Positions 1 through 6,583 of a stretch of 17,240 nucleotides of DNA are shown here, in pieces. The stretch comes from an uncultured Rhodospirillaceae bacterium (lineage in GTDB: Bacteria; Pseudomonadota; Alphaproteobacteria; Rhodospirillales; UBA2165), in assembly GCA_913054205.1 (NCBI GenBank), contig CAJXJM010000008.1, forward strand, positions 1 through 17,240, in the 5' to 3' direction. Numbering within the stretch: the stretch's first letter is position 1; every line of letters begins with the position of its first letter. The position numbers and the translations under genes were made by a program. Under the pieces are notes generated by a model, which was not told where the DNA came from, did no database searches, and saw only the letters and a program-made list of their open reading frames with translations.

Positions 1-165
1 CTGGAGCTTCCTCTGCTGGAGCTTCCTCTGCTGGAGCTTCCTCTGCTGGAGCTTCTTCTGCTGGGGCTTCCTCTGCTGGGGCTTCCTCTGCTGGGGCTTC
101 CTCTGCTGGTGCGTCTTCTGCGGCAGCTTCTTCTGCCGGTGCGTCTTCTGCGGCAGCTTCTTCCT
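1..165 (-). repeat. 15-bp tandem repeat coding APAEE units in the S16 tail
   Basis: Eleven consecutive 15-base units run from the left edge to about 165. Units 1-15, 16-30 and 31-45 are identical (CTGGAGCTTCCTCTG on the plus strand), and units 61-75, 76-90 and 91-105 are identical to each other with one base changed. Units further in (106-165) diverge to GCGTC or CGGCAG variants, which code EDAPA and EEAAA. The period is five codons and stays in frame with rpsP, so this is a coding repeat. The near identity at DNA level suggests recent expansion by slippage. It continues past the window edge, so the copy number is unknown. Confidence 0.95.
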
Positions 166-559
166 CAGTCGGAGCGGCAGCAGCAGCTTCAGCTTCTTGG
201 GCGGCAGCTTCTTGAGCAGCTTTCTGAGCTTCTTCTTTCTCTCTCAACTTCTCCAACGTTTTCTCACGCGGCAGATGCTGTTTTGTTTGCTCAGCCCGCA
301 CCGGTTTTTCGATGATGTTCGCGTCGCCTAAAAAGCGCGCGACCCGATCCGTCGGCAAGGCACCATTTGAGAGCCAATGCTGGATGCGGTCTTCTTTAAG
401 AACAATCCGTTCCGGATGGTTTTTTGCGACCATTGGATTGTAGGTACCCACACGCTCGATAAACCGACCATCACGGGGACTACGAGAGTCAGCCACAACA
501 ATACGGTAAAACGGACGTTTTTTTGCGCCACCGCGCGATAAACGAATTTTAGTTGCCAT
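2..559 (-). CDS. rpsP: 30S ribosomal protein S16 with long repeat tail (partial)
   Basis: S16 is a small-subunit ribosomal protein that binds 16S rRNA and helps 30S assembly. The frame starts at ATG 559-557 and stays open to the left edge, so the stop is outside the window (at least 186 codons). The first 80 or so residues read as a standard S16: [20 protein letters not shown], then a [19 protein letters not shown] segment. After this comes a charged stretch and then an Ala/Glu-rich tail that turns into near-perfect APAEE repeats. Ordinary bacterial S16 is about 80-90 residues; alphaproteobacterial forms are often longer, but this tail is extreme. A GAGGA ribosome site lies about 10 bases before the ATG. 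It is 45 bases downstream of ffh on the same strand, so probably in one operon; rimM, trmD and rplS usually follow in relatives but would lie off the window. Confidence 0.93.
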   Translation of the reverse strand, partial: MATKIRLSRGGAKKRPFYRIVVADSRSPRDGRFIERVGTYNPMVAKNHPERIVLKEDRIQHWLSNGALPTDRVARFLGDANIIEKPVRAEQTKQHLPREKTLEKLREKEEAQKAAQEAAAQEAEAAAAAPTEEEAAAEDAPAEEAAAEDAPAEEAPAEEAPAEEAPAEEAPAEEAPAEEAPAEEAP

Positions 560-604
560 TAATTTATTTTCCTCTTTCTAAACTTAAATCGTAAAATTCT
601 GATT

Positions 605-1996
605 TTAAAATTTCATTCCGGGCGGCGGCATCATGCCACCAGGCATATTAGGCATCCCACCAGGGCCACCCATTCCCGACATCATGCCGGCCATACCTTT
701 TTTACCCATTTTCTTCATCATCGACGCCATTTGCTGAAACTGTTTTAACAAACGGTTGACGTCTTGAACGCTTGTGCCAGATCCCGCAGCGATGCGTTTC
801 CGACGTTTTGCGTTCAGTAATTTCGGATTCCGCCGTTCTTTGGGCGTCATCGATAAAATAATTGCTTCCTGACGGGCAATCATGCGGTCATCAATATTGG
901 CCTCAGCGATTTGTTTTTTCATTTTGCCAACACCAGGCAATATGCCCATAAGACCACCGAGGTCACCCATATTTTTAACCTGCGCCAATTGGGCTTGCAG
1001 ATCCTCAAGCGTGAACTGACCTTTAAGGGCACGCTTGGCAAATTTTTCCGCTTGTTCTTGATCAACGTGTTCGGCGGCTTTTTCAACCAGCCCAACAACA
1101 TCGCCCATGCCAAGAATTCGGCCGGCAATACGTTCGGCTTGAAAAGTCTCAAGCGCATCAAGTTTCTCGCCGACACCCATTAGTTTGATCGGGCAACCGG
1201 TGACTTGGCGCATCGAAAGGGCTGCGCCGCCTCTGGCATCACCGTCAACGCGGGTCAGCACAATACCGGTGATCCCAATTTTTTCGTTAAACTCTTTGGC
1301 GACGTTAACCGCATCTTGGCCGGACATCGCATCAGCCACCAATAAAATTTCAGCCGGCGCGACAGCGTTGCGAATTTCTGCAACTTCGCTCATCAACTCC
1401 TGATCAATTGCTAATCGACCAGCGGTATCGAGGATAACAACATCGAAGCCTTCTTTGCGTCCGGTATCCATCGCACGTTTGGCAATGCCAACCGGCTGTT
1501 CACCGAAAACCGGCTTTAAGCTCTCCACCTCAGCCTGGACAGCAAGCTGGGCCAATTGTTCTTGCGCCGCCGGGCGAGCGACATCAAGCCCGGCAACCAA
1601 CACTTTCTTACGGTCACGATTTTTAAGTCGAAGCGCCAATTTACCGGTTGTCGTGGTTTTACCAGAACCTTGCAATCCAACCATAAGAATCGGCACCGGC
1701 GCGGCAGCGGCGAGATTGATTTCGGCATCTTCTGGACCGAGCATCTCAATTAAATGATCATGGACCACCTTAACAATCATCTGGCCGGGAGTGACACTTT
1801 TGATGACGTCGTGGCCAACGGCTGCCTCTTTGACACCCTCGATAAAATCTTTGACTACTGGCAGTGCGACATCTGCTTCGAGCAACGCCACGCGAATTTC
1901 ACGCATAGCATCAGAAACGTCAGACTCGCTCAGCGCGCCCCGCCTCTTCAAGCGATCAAAAATATCGCCAAACTTATCGCTCAATCCGTCAAACAC
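605..1996 (-). CDS. ffh: Signal recognition particle protein Ffh
   Basis: Ffh is the GTPase of the bacterial signal recognition particle: it binds 4.5S RNA and signal sequences of nascent membrane proteins and docks with FtsY. At 463 residues it has the usual length. Visible parts are the N domain (about 1-95), the P-loop GLQGSGKTT at 107-115, the GLDVARPAA motif at 136-144, DTAGR at 190-194, TRVDGDARGG at 248-257, and a Met-rich M domain from about 320 that ends in a Gly/Met/Pro tail (GGMPNMPGGMMPPPGMKF). The start is GTG at 1996-1994, chosen because MFDGLSDKFGDIF is the normal N terminus; the ribosome site is weak (AAAGG, distant). It is upstream of rpsP in the same direction. The leader contains an intrinsic terminator only 27 bases before this GTG. 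Confidence 0.97.
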   Translation of the reverse strand: MFDGLSDKFGDIFDRLKRRGALSESDVSDAMREIRVALLEADVALPVVKDFIEGVKEAAVGHDVIKSVTPGQMIVKVVHDHLIEMLGPEDAEINLAAAAPVPILMVGLQGSGKTTTTGKLALRLKNRDRKKVLVAGLDVARPAAQEQLAQLAVQAEVESLKPVFGEQPVGIAKRAMDTGRKEGFDVVILDTAGRLAIDQELMSEVAEIRNAVAPAEILLVADAMSGQDAVNVAKEFNEKIGITGIVLTRVDGDARGGAALSMRQVTGCPIKLMGVGEKLDALETFQAERIAGRILGMGDVVGLVEKAAEHVDQEQAEKFAKRALKGQFTLEDLQAQLAQVKNMGDLGGLMGILPGVGKMKKQIAEANIDDRMIARQEAIILSMTPKERRNPKLLNAKRRKRIAAGSGTSVQDVNRLLKQFQQMASMMKKMGKKGMAGMMSGMGGPGGMPNMPGGMMPPPGMKF

Positions 1997-2022
1997 CGGT
2001 TACAAAACCTTTTTCAACAAGC

Positions 2023-2057
2023 AAAAAACGCCAGTGCGCGAAACTCGCGGACTGGCG
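2023..2057 (-). terminator. Intrinsic terminator inside the ffh leader (attenuator-like)
   Basis: On the minus strand, CGCCAGT (2057-2051) pairs with ACTGGCG (2035-2029), then after one C-C mismatch CGCGA pairs with TCGCG around a GTT loop. The 12-bp stem is followed directly by six T residues (2028-2023). This is a textbook rho-independent terminator. It stands between the ffh promoter and the ffh start with no gene upstream on this strand, so it either ends a short RNA of about 115 nt or controls read-through into ffh. Confidence 0.8.
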
Positions 2058-2142
2058 GCGCCCCCTCACCAACTCGTCTAAATCCCGAGCGGATAATTCA
2101 ATTGGAGACGTCACGAAACAAAATGTCTTCGTAAGGTCGCGG

Positions 2143-2171
2143 AATGTATTGCTGCCCAGGGTTCAAGTCAA
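2143..2171 (-). promoter_or_regulatory. Sigma70-like promoter for the ffh-rpsP operon
   Basis: Read on the minus strand: a -35 box TTGACT (2171-2166), a 17-base spacer, and a -10 box TACATT (2148-2143). Box match and spacing are close to ideal. Transcription would begin near 2136, giving a leader of about 140 nt before the ffh GTG. It is the best -35/-10 pair in the window. Confidence 0.75.
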
Positions 2172-2595
2172 GCCCTCATGGACAATTCGATTCGTCACAA
2201 TATCACTATTTAAAAGATGAAATAGACCCTAAAGAACAAAATTATTTTTATTTGGAATACTAAGTGCTCTTATTATGTGTAATAAAATCCAAATGTACTG
2301 TGATTAAAAGAGAAAAATCGATAAATAAATAAGATTTAATAAGTGGCATTTGCGTATCATAGTATGCAATAGTACTTATAGTTAAATTAAGTAAATCATT
2401 GATTTCAAGGATTTAGACTAATCTTTAAAAGACAAGAGTATAGGTTTACATCAACACCATTTCGGATTGTACTTATTGGATAACTATAAACGTGATGATT
2501 ATATAATTACTAATACTCAACACGGAAATGATATATAAAAATCAATCAATTATTTGTATTTGTAGTACTATAGTGCTCTTAAGGGAGTGTAATTA
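2172..2595. other. A+T-rich intergenic region upstream of the first XRE gene
   Basis: This 424-base stretch lies between the ffh promoter and the first XRE regulator. It is strikingly A+T-rich with frequent stops in all frames, and I see no gene, tRNA or terminator in it. A 10-base direct repeat, AGTGCTCTTA, occurs at 2263-2272 and again at 2572-2581 just before the XRE ribosome site. Related GTACT / ATACT words recur (around 2257, 2371, 2513 and 2565). These could be binding sites for the adjacent regulator; that is inference. Confidence 0.6.
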
Positions 2596-3024
2596 ATGCG
2601 TAGAAGAACAATTAAAGATGATGGTCCAGATCCAATTGATAAATATGTCGGTTCGCGCGTTCGTGCTCGCCGTGTTGGACTAAGAATTAGTCAAACAAAA
2701 CTTGGCGAAGCCATTGGTGTCACCTTCCAACAAGTTCAAAAATATGAAAACGGGACCAATAGAATAGGAGCAAGTAACCTATACAAAATTTCAAAAACGC
2801 TTGGAGTTGAAGTTTCCTTCTTCTACGAAGGTGTTGAAAACCTTGAAGATTCTGGGATTGGAAACCTGAATTTATCAGACATTCCCCAAGCTCCATTCGA
2901 ACAAGATCCCATGTCCTCACGCGAAGCTATCGAACTCATGCACAATTTCTACCGTGTTCAAGACGAAGAAGTTCGCAAGCGTTTGTCGCAATTTGTCAAA
3001 ACTTTAGCCCACAGTTCTAGCTGA
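2596..3024 (+). CDS. XRE-family transcriptional regulator, PraR-like
   Basis: A 142-residue cytoplasmic DNA-binding protein. A single helix-turn-helix domain of the Cro/C1 (XRE) type covers about residues 14-78: the segment VGSRVRARRVGLRISQTKLG, then GVTFQQVQKYENGTNRIGAS, then LYKISKTLGVEVSFFYEG. This wording closely fits the alphaproteobacterial family that includes PraR of rhizobia. The C terminus (about 95-142) is helical and probably serves dimerisation. The ATG at 2596 is preceded by a good ribosome site, GGGAG, 8 bases upstream. A second, more diverged XRE gene follows 217 bases downstream. Regulation is probably by its own product through repeated motifs in the A+T-rich upstream region, but no operator is proven. 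Targets are unknown; the name praR is not assigned because many alphaproteobacteria carry several paralogues. Confidence 0.88.
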   Translation: MRRRTIKDDGPDPIDKYVGSRVRARRVGLRISQTKLGEAIGVTFQQVQKYENGTNRIGASNLYKISKTLGVEVSFFYEGVENLEDSGIGNLNLSDIPQAPFEQDPMSSREAIELMHNFYRVQDEEVRKRLSQFVKTLAHSSS

Positions 3025-3139
3025 CAGAACAAGCCTCAACTCAAAGGGCCTGACTTTTCGTCTTAAACTACACCTTATAATAGTAACCTTTTCACTTTTT
3101 TTTGCCTTATGGTCGTATTATATCTTTAATTGTAAGAAA

Positions 3140-3168
3140 TTGATGAATACATTAATTAATTGTATTTT
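3140..3168 (+). promoter_or_regulatory. Possible promoter for the second XRE gene
   Basis: A -35-like TTGATG (3140-3145), a 17-base spacer and a -10-like TATTTT (3163-3168). The surroundings are A+T-rich, where such matches arise easily by chance, so support is weak. Confidence 0.3.
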
Positions 3169-3241
3169 TAGGTGTTAGTCATAAATCCATATGTGCTTGC
3201 ACTAAACGTTAAATGTAAGTTTGACTCAAAGTGAGATTATA

Positions 3242-3691
3242 ATGTGGGAACAGTCGCCAGAACCCCCAACGCCAAATTTGGCTGGGGATTCAACACCGAA
3301 CGCATCAAAACGTGTGCGCAAATACGACTTCATCAATCCACTGGTCGGTCACCGCATTCGAATGTTGAGAAATGAAAAAGGTATTTCGCGAAGCCAGGTT
3401 GCCAAACAGATCGATAAAACGCTTCAGCAATTGGATCATCTTGAAGGTGGCCAGGATAATCTGACGGCTGAGCATATTTATAAATTGTGTAATTTCTTTT
3501 CGGTTGAAGCCAATTACTTTTTTACCGATCTCGCCGAGATCAACCTGGATAGCAGCGGTATTAAAATCAACGCTCATCAAGCCAAGGAATTGCGGCGTCT
3601 TTTTGATTCCTATTTAAATCTGCCAAACCGAGACATGCAAAAATCATTGGTAAAACTGGCAGAGTCCGTTGCCCAATCTGATATGAGCTAA
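3242..3691 (+). CDS. Divergent XRE-family regulator (paralogue of the preceding gene)
   Basis: A 149-residue protein. The start is ATG 3242: it has GTGAG 6 bases upstream, whereas the alternative TTG at 3221 has no ribosome site. After a Pro/Asn-rich N terminus of about 30 residues comes an XRE helix-turn-helix that aligns without gaps to the upstream gene: VGHRIRMLRNEKGISRSQVA, then DKTLQQLDHLEGGQDNLTAE, then HIYKLCNFFSVEANYFF. The common TFQQ-QKYE-G-NRI signature has become TLQQ-DHLE-G-DNL, so the recognition helix has changed and the DNA target probably differs. The C-terminal helix (LRRLFDSYLNLPNRDMQKSL) matches the LMHNFYRVQDEEVRKRL segment of the neighbour. It may be a duplicated regulator that diverged, or one that forms mixed dimers with its neighbour. 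Target genes are unknown. Confidence 0.8.
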   Translation: MWEQSPEPPTPNLAGDSTPNASKRVRKYDFINPLVGHRIRMLRNEKGISRSQVAKQIDKTLQQLDHLEGGQDNLTAEHIYKLCNFFSVEANYFFTDLAEINLDSSGIKINAHQAKELRRLFDSYLNLPNRDMQKSLVKLAESVAQSDMS

Positions 3692-3716
3692 CTGAAGCGG
3701 CGAGCGTCATCCCGTT

Positions 3717-3745
3717 TTGCCTCGGCCCAGGCCGCCTGGTATACT
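3717..3745 (+). promoter_or_regulatory. Promoter placing transcription start at the ATG (leaderless)
   Basis: A -35 box TTGCCT (3717-3722), a 17-base G+C-rich spacer, and a -10 box TATACT (3740-3745). The ATG of the iron-sulfur protein gene begins at 3751, where transcription would itself be expected to start. No Shine-Dalgarno sequence is present before this ATG. Confidence 0.6.
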
Positions 3746-3750
3746 GGCAT

Positions 3751-4449
3751 ATGGGAGATTCACTCAGTTTTAGCGATATTGAACGCCGAATTGCGAAAGA
3801 TCATTTGCGATGTTGCGGCGGCTTTTATCCTTCCGAAGTCGATGGCTTGGATAGCGCCATTGAGACGGCGATTATTGTCGGCAATGCTGGCAATACCGAA
3901 AACTCCGCCTTTTGGCGGGCTTTTGAAGCCGGGCGCCAAGCTATCAAAAATCCATTAGAATGCTGGACCCGGCTAGTCCTTGATCAAATTGCTGAAGAAT
4001 TAAACGCTGAAGTCATTTTCCCTTTTGAGGGACCCCCTTTCATACCAATTCTCGCCTGGGCGCAAAAGGTGGAAGCGGTGTACCTCTCTCCCTTTGGCCC
4101 TCTTATACATCCCGTCTATGGACTCTGGCATGCCTACCGCGGCGTTCTTTTGTTTAAAGAAAAAATCCAACTGCCAGAATTTAAAGATATAAACACGCCT
4201 TGTCTGACTTGTAGCGATCAACCCTGCACCTCAACCTGCCCGGTAGATGCCATAGAAGATGGAAATTTTAATGTCGAGGCTTGTTCCAGCTATTTGACGA
4301 CACTCGATGGCAGAGACTGTTTACAAAATGGGTGCCAGGCACGACGCGCCTGCCCGATCGGACAACAATACATGTACGAACCTGCTCAAGCACAATTTCA
4401 TCTAACGGCTTTTCTTGAAATCTACGGCCCAAAGGCGACTGAAGCTTAA
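3751..4449 (+). CDS. CblC/MMACHC-like domain fused to a two-cluster 4Fe-4S ferredoxin domain
   Basis: A 232-residue soluble protein without signal peptide. Residues 1-145 resemble the MMACHC (CblC) fold, also found at the front of the epoxyqueuosine reductase QueG: the marker is IHPVYGLWHAYRGVLLF at 119-135, close to the IHPRFGGWFAIRGVVLL stretch of human MMACHC as I recall it. Residues 148-205 carry two cysteine groups: C151-x2-C154-x4-C159-x3-C163-Pro, and C178, C190, C195 and C201-Pro, enough for two 4Fe-4S clusters. The expected role is electron transfer, perhaps to a bound corrinoid. At 232 residues it is too short to be QueG (about 350). It reads toward dapF but is separated from it by 53 bases. 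The start at 3751 has no ribosome site and seems leaderless. Substrate unknown. Confidence 0.8.
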   Translation: MGDSLSFSDIERRIAKDHLRCCGGFYPSEVDGLDSAIETAIIVGNAGNTENSAFWRAFEAGRQAIKNPLECWTRLVLDQIAEELNAEVIFPFEGPPFIPILAWAQKVEAVYLSPFGPLIHPVYGLWHAYRGVLLFKEKIQLPEFKDINTPCLTCSDQPCTSTCPVDAIEDGNFNVEACSSYLTTLDGRDCLQNGCQARRACPIGQQYMYEPAQAQFHLTAFLEIYGPKATEA

Positions 4450-4466
4450 AATACCGACAGAATGGG

Positions 4467-4495
4467 TGGACTTCTGACGGTTTCAGTTCTATATC
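4467..4495 (+). promoter_or_regulatory. Candidate promoter for dapF-mtaB-ftsY
   Basis: A -35-like TGGACT (4467-4472), a 17-base spacer and a -10-like TATATC (4490-4495), ending 7 bases before the dapF ATG. No ribosome site precedes the ATG (the bases are GCCCCCT), so the transcript may begin at or next to the start codon. Box matches are moderate. Confidence 0.45.
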
Positions 4496-4502
4496 GCCCC
4501 CT

Positions 4503-5318
4503 ATGACTGCATTGAAATTCATAAAAATGCACGGCCTCGGAAATGATTTCGTTATTTTGGACGGCCGGAGCACGCCGATCGAGTTGAACGCGGCCCAAAC
4601 GCAAGCGATCGCTGATCGCCGGCGCGGCATCGGCTGCGACCAACTGATCTTGCTCGAAGAAGCTCAATCAGATGGCGATTTATTCATGCGAATCCGCAAT
4701 GCAGATGGCGGCGAGGTTGAAGCTTGCGGCAACGCAACGCGCTGCGTTGGCAAACTCCTGATGGATGAAAAAGGCACAGATCACGCCTCTATCGAAACCC
4801 TCGGCGGCTTGGTAACGGCTGACCGTGCGGCAGATCAAATCACCGTCGACATGGGTCCAGCCTATCTTAATTGGCAGGACATCCCGTTGGCCCACGAAAT
4901 GGATACATTGTCACTCGACATAACAGAAGGTCCGCTCAGCCACCCGGTGGCCGTGAGTGTCGGCAATCCGCATGCGGTATTTTTCGTTGACGACGCCGAG
5001 ACCATTGATCTCGAAACTGTTGGGCCCGAATTGGAACACCACGCATTTTATCCAAATCGAACCAATGTCGAAGCGGCCCAGGTGACATCTCGCTCAGAAA
5101 TTCGCCTCCGCGTTTGGGAGCGTGGTGTCGGCATTACGGAAGCCTGCGGCACGGGCGCCTGCGCGACGCTGATTGCTGCCGTCCGCCGCGATCTCACCGA
5201 CCGGAAAGCGACCGTGACATTGGATGGTGGCGCGCTCGAAATTGAATGGCGGGATGACAATCATGTGCTCATGACCGGCCCAACCGCGATGAGCTATACC
5301 GGGACCTGGATGTTATGA
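4503..5318 (+). CDS. dapF: Diaminopimelate epimerase
   Basis: DapF converts LL- to meso-diaminopimelate, the direct precursor of lysine and the cross-linking residue of peptidoglycan; it acts in the cytoplasm without a cofactor. The 271-residue length is normal. Two mirror-related halves each carry a catalytic cysteine: C75 in EVEACGNATRC and C215 in ITEACGTGACATL. The N terminus FIKMHGLGNDFVILDGR and the SVGNPHAVFFV segment are family hallmarks. The start at 4503 gives the standard N terminus but lacks a ribosome site. Its TGA overlaps the mtaB ATG by four bases (ATGA), which suggests translational coupling in a dapF-mtaB-ftsY operon, a common alphaproteobacterial arrangement. Confidence 0.97.
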   Translation: MTALKFIKMHGLGNDFVILDGRSTPIELNAAQTQAIADRRRGIGCDQLILLEEAQSDGDLFMRIRNADGGEVEACGNATRCVGKLLMDEKGTDHASIETLGGLVTADRAADQITVDMGPAYLNWQDIPLAHEMDTLSLDITEGPLSHPVAVSVGNPHAVFFVDDAETIDLETVGPELEHHAFYPNRTNVEAAQVTSRSEIRLRVWERGVGITEACGTGACATLIAAVRRDLTDRKATVTLDGGALEIEWRDDNHVLMTGPTAMSYTGTWML

Positions 5319-6583
5319 GCACCAAAACGCCAGAGGTTATCACGCTCGGCTGCCGTTTAAACGCGTTTGAATCGGAAATAATGCGCGATCAAGCAACGGC
5401 TGCCGGACTTAGCGATACCGTGATTTTCAACACTTGCGCCGTGACATCCGAAGCCGAACGCCAAGCCCGCCAGCAAATTAGAAAGCTGCGGCGCCAGCGT
5501 CCCGACACCCAGATTATCGTCTCTGGCTGCGCTGCCCAAATCGCGCCCGAGAAATTCGACGACATGCCGGAAGTTGATCTTGTCCTTGGCAATGAAGAAA
5601 AGCTGAAACTGGAAAGCTATCTACCAAAAGAGGCAAAAGATAAAATTCAAGTCTCAGATATCATGCAGGTAAAAGAAATCGCCGGTCATTTAATCAGCGG
5701 ATTTGAATCTCATTCCCGCGCTTTTGTGCAAGTTCAACAAGGCTGCGATCATCGCTGCACGTTTTGCATCATTCCTTACGGCCGCGGCAATAGTCGCTCG
5801 GTACCAATCGGCCATATCGTTGACCAGATCAATCAATTGGTCGAACAAGGCTATTATGAAGCGGTGCTCACCGGCGTTGATATATCTTCTTATGGCGGCG
5901 ACCTTCCTGGCAAACCGTCGCTTGGTCAAATGATGCGCCGTCTTTTGGCGTTGGCACCTGACCTAAAGCGCTTGCGATTAAGCTCGCTTGATCCGGCTGT
6001 CGTCGATGAAGATTTAATGGAATTGATTGCAAGTGAACCGCGTCTCATGCCGCATCTCCATTTAAGTGTGCAGGCCGGCAGTGATCTGATATTGAAACGC
6101 ATGAAGCGCCGTCACAATCGCCAAGACGTTATCGATTTATGTGCGCGCATTCGCCGACTTCGGCCCGACGTCGTGTTTGGCGCTGATTTAATCACCGGCT
6201 TTCCAACGGAGACGGATGCTTTGTTCGAAGAGACGCTGCGTCTGGTTGATGAAGCGGGTCTGCCCTATTTGCATGTGTTCCCCTATTCGCCGCGCCCCGA
6301 TACGCCAGCGGCCAAAATGCCACAACTCAACGGCAATATAAGAAAACGCCGCTCAGCCGCGCTGCGTAAAAAAGGCGAAGAGGCAAAAGCCGCGTATTTT
6401 AAAAAACTCAACGGCCAAACGACGAGCGTTTTGGTTGAACGCGAGGGACGAGGCTATACCGAAACCTACGCCCCCGTGCGCCTCAAAGACAATCACAAGC
6501 AAGGTGACATCATTTCCGCTTTGATCACCGGTGCAACAGCTGAGGGCCTGACAGCGCAGATCGCGGCAGACCCTATTTTATGA
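5315..6583 (+). CDS. mtaB: tRNA (N6-threonylcarbamoyladenosine37-C2)-methylthiotransferase MtaB
   Basis: A radical-SAM enzyme of 422 residues that adds a methylthio group to t6A at position 37 of ANN-decoding tRNAs, giving ms2t6A. The N-terminal methylthiotransferase domain has cysteines C13, C41 and C72, which bind one 4Fe-4S cluster. The radical-SAM cluster is C144-x3-C148-x2-C151 in QQGCDHRCTFCIIPYGRG. A TRAM-like RNA-binding tail follows from about 365. The TLGCRLN opening distinguishes MtaB from MiaB (which has TxGCQMN) and RimO. It overlaps dapF upstream and ftsY downstream by ATGA, so all three are probably translated from one message. It would need iron-sulfur cluster assembly, but no evident link to the nearby ferredoxin-like gene is seen. 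Confidence 0.95.
   Translation: MSTKTPEVITLGCRLNAFESEIMRDQATAAGLSDTVIFNTCAVTSEAERQARQQIRKLRRQRPDTQIIVSGCAAQIAPEKFDDMPEVDLVLGNEEKLKLESYLPKEAKDKIQVSDIMQVKEIAGHLISGFESHSRAFVQVQQGCDHRCTFCIIPYGRGNSRSVPIGHIVDQINQLVEQGYYEAVLTGVDISSYGGDLPGKPSLGQMMRRLLALAPDLKRLRLSSLDPAVVDEDLMELIASEPRLMPHLHLSVQAGSDLILKRMKRRHNRQDVIDLCARIRRLRPDVVFGADLITGFPTETDALFEETLRLVDEAGLPYLHVFPYSPRPDTPAAKMPQLNGNIRKRRSAALRKKGEEAKAAYFKKLNGQTTSVLVEREGRGYTETYAPVRLKDNHKQGDIISALITGATAEGLTAQIAADPIL

Noticed and set aside
1..165. CRISPR-like tandem repeat
   Set aside because: There are no spacers; the 15-base period equals five codons and stays in the rpsP frame.
109..315. Plus-strand Leu/Gln-rich reading frame
   Set aside because: It is the antisense shadow of the repetitive S16 tail.
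911..1183. Antisense frame within ffh
   Set aside because: It is opposite a highly conserved gene, with no start signals and no recognisable motif.
2023..2136. 4.5S (SRP) RNA gene next to ffh
   Set aside because: The conserved loop and asymmetric bulge of the SRP RNA are absent.
3751..4449. Epoxyqueuosine reductase QueG
   Set aside because: At 232 residues it is far shorter than QueG, and the second domain lacks the C-terminal extension of that family.
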